Below are positions 62,316 through 64,000 of a stretch of 64,000 nucleotides of DNA, piece after piece. The notes below the pieces were generated by a model. It did no database searches and was not told the origin of the DNA. It saw only the letters and a program-made list of their open reading frames with translations. Position numbers and translations under genes: made by a program. Origin of the DNA: Pseudomonas sp. ERMR1:02 (GTDB lineage: Bacteria > Pseudomonadota > Gammaproteobacteria > Pseudomonadales > Pseudomonadaceae); contig NZ_NKJI01000013.1 in assembly GCF_002277815.1 (NCBI RefSeq), positions 100,800 through 164,799 on the forward strand, in the 5' to 3' direction. How positions within the stretch are numbered: the stretch's first letter is position 1; each line of letters begins with the position of its first letter.

Positions 62316-63563
62316 GTGAATTATACCGACCGCAATCTTCCCTATTGGCGTCGCAACCTGGCCGTTTGTGTGTTCGGCTCCTTCACCACGCTGGTGAGCC
62401 TGAGCATGCTGCTGCCGTTCCTGCCGCTCTATGTGCAACAACTGGGAGTCACTGCCCAGGCGGATGTCGTGCAGTGGTCGGCCGTGGCTTTCGGTGCGAC
62501 GTTTTTTGGCACGGCGATCACCGCGCCGCTGTGGGGCCGATTGGCGGATCGTTACGGCCGCAAACCGATGCTGATCCGCGCGGCCATCGGCATGGCGATT
62601 GTGATGTCGCTGATCGGGTTGGCGCGCAACGTTACCGATCTGGTGGTGCTGCGCCTGATCGCCGGGCTTATCGGTGGTTACGCCTCGGCGTCGATTGTGA
62701 TGATCGGCTCCCAGGTGCCACGGGAAAAAGCCGGTTGGGCGCTGGGCATACTGTCGACCGGGGCATTGTCCGGCAATCTGATCGGGCCGCTGGTGGGGGG
62801 ATTCCTGCCGCAGTGGGTGGGCATTCGTGGCACTTTTTTTGTCGGTGGGGCGATGATCGCGGTGGCGGCGATTACCACCATCGTGCTGATTCGCGAGGAT
62901 TTCGATCGCGCAACGGATGGATCCCGGCGCAGTAAAACAGCTCAAGTCGAGGGCGTCAGTTCACGCTGGCCGATCATCGCTGCGCTGCTGATGACGGCGA
63001 TGATGGTGCTGTTGGCCAACATGTCGATCGAGCCGATCATCACCGTCTACATCGGTCACCTTGGCGTGGCCTTCGATGATCAGGCGCGGATCGCCGGCGT
63101 GGTAATGGCCTGTTCGGCGCTGGGCAGCATATTGACTGCCGCCAGACTGGGTGCGCTGGCCGATCGCGTCGGCAGTTGGAACGTGATCATCGGTTGTCTG
63201 GTGTTGACAGGCATCGTCATGGTGCCCCAGGCATTCGTCACGCAGTGGTGGCAACTGGCGGTGTTGCGCGGCTTGATGGGAATGACCATCGCCGGGTTGC
63301 TGCCAGCCATCGCCAAGCTGATCCGGCATTCGGTCGAAGAGCACAACACCGGTAAAATCCTTGGCTATCTGCAATCAGCGCAGTTTTCCGGGCAGGTGAT
63401 CGGGCCATTGATCGGTGGCCAGATCGGCGCGCATTTTGGTTTGCACCCTGTGTTTCTGGTGACCGGCGCGTTGTTGGTGCTGAGTGCCGGGATCAACGGC
63501 TGGGTGAAAAGTCGCTTTTATGCCGCGCCAGTAGTGGCGGATTGCACTACAGCGCCACGCTAG
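62316..63563 (+). CDS. MFS transporter (MdtG-like)
   Basis: This is a 415-residue 12-helix antiporter. Motif A is GRLADRYGRKPML (about 69-81). Motif C-like glycines (GPLVGGFLP) point to the drug-efflux DHA1 group. The start is GTG with GGAG 11 bases upstream; no ATG fits better. Its stop overlaps the end of the convergent LysR gene. Confidence 0.85.
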   Translation: MNYTDRNLPYWRRNLAVCVFGSFTTLVSLSMLLPFLPLYVQQLGVTAQADVVQWSAVAFGATFFGTAITAPLWGRLADRYGRKPMLIRAAIGMAIVMSLIGLARNVTDLVVLRLIAGLIGGYASASIVMIGSQVPREKAGWALGILSTGALSGNLIGPLVGGFLPQWVGIRGTFFVGGAMIAVAAITTIVLIREDFDRATDGSRRSKTAQVEGVSSRWPIIAALLMTAMMVLLANMSIEPIITVYIGHLGVAFDDQARIAGVVMACSALGSILTAARLGALADRVGSWNVIIGCLVLTGIVMVPQAFVTQWWQLAVLRGLMGMTIAGLLPAIAKLIRHSVEEHNTGKILGYLQSAQFSGQVIGPLIGGQIGAHFGLHPVFLVTGALLVLSAGINGWVKSRFYAAPVVADCTTAPR

Positions 63564-64000
63564 CAAGAACCGGGGCAGAAACCGCATCCAGGCGCACGCT
63601 GTGCAGAAACGTCGACAGCGCACTGGAGTAATAGCCGTCGATGCGCCGCACAAACACAGTCTCCACTTGCGCTAATTCCGCCGGCAGATCATGCACCGCG
63701 ACCAGCCCCTCGCGGGCAGCGGTGGCGACCACGCCTCTGGGCAGCAGCGTGACCCCGACCCCGGCCGACACGCAGGCAATGATGGCTTCGATCGAGCCGA
63801 ACTCCAGCGGCTCGGGGGCGACGATGCCCAAGCTGGTCAGCAGCGTGTCGAGGCGCTGGCGATAAGAGCAGCCGATGCGAAACACCACGGTCTTCAGGTT
63901 CTCTACCCGGCGATATCTGCAAGGTGGCGCAGGGCAGGAGAGGTGACCAACACCAGTTCTTCGCGAAACGCTTGTTCGCTGTGCAGCTCCGGGTGATTGA
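63547..64000 (-). pseudogene. LysR-family regulator, C-terminal part, frameshifted as given
   Basis: The minus-strand end shows the effector-binding domain of a LysR protein. The outer frame has HPELHSEQAFREELVLVTSPALRHLADIA; after a missing base near 63915 comes RVENLKTVVFRIGCSYRQRLDTLLTSLG, continuing to GVGVTLLPRGVV. The N-terminal DNA-binding half lies beyond the window. Its convergent position next to the MFS gene fits a local regulator, but this is not shown. Confidence 0.8.

Overview
The window looks like a chromosome segment from a fluorescent Pseudomonas (P. fluorescens group). Base composition is mostly GC-rich and gene order is typical. REP-type inverted repeats sit between genes. 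Several short families are typical of these bacteria (DUF6124, DUF190, an OsmC/YcaO fusion, orphan VgrG). I recognised all families by eye; no database search was run.

Layout. 1-2.3 kb: end of an RND efflux operon. 2.3-5.3 kb: an accessory patch with a conserved RNA-like leader, a shortened DUF6124 gene, a duplicated gene end and an AT-rich ankyrin gene. 5.3-18.3 kb: ordinary metabolic and stress genes, including Mut7-C, ASCH and P-loop genes in a row, SYLF, a Ca/H exchanger, an APC antiporter, and a GntR / enolase-superfamily enzyme / AEC transporter catabolic unit. 18.9-39 kb is the most notable part. A type I secretion operon (ABC, HlyD, TolC) ends in a large multicopper oxidase. It diverges from one giant gene (about 3,946 aa when reconstructed) with two animal-type haem peroxidase halves, Ig-like domains and long RTX repeats. 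This resembles the PehA/MopA exoenzymes of P. putida, and together with the oxidase it suggests an extracellular oxidation locus, possibly for Mn(II).

39-48 kb: a second DUF6124 gene with the same leader, then a type VI island of VgrG, a Tle5-type phospholipase D and two tandem Sel1-repeat lipoproteins that are probable immunity proteins. 48-64 kb: a five-haem cytochrome c, OsmC/YcaO, small exported proteins, a secreted nuclease, an adenosine-specific kinase, a NUDIX hydrolase, an exported protein with four EGKCG motifs and two EF-hands, three MFS transporters, D-cysteine desulfhydrase and part of a LysR regulator.

Quality warning. About 18 genes or gene parts are broken by what each looks like a single missing base, mostly in short G/C runs. 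Adding one base per site restores the frame with exact codon counts in every case. The sequence probably carries systematic homopolymer errors, so most 'pseudogenes' here are likely intact in the organism.
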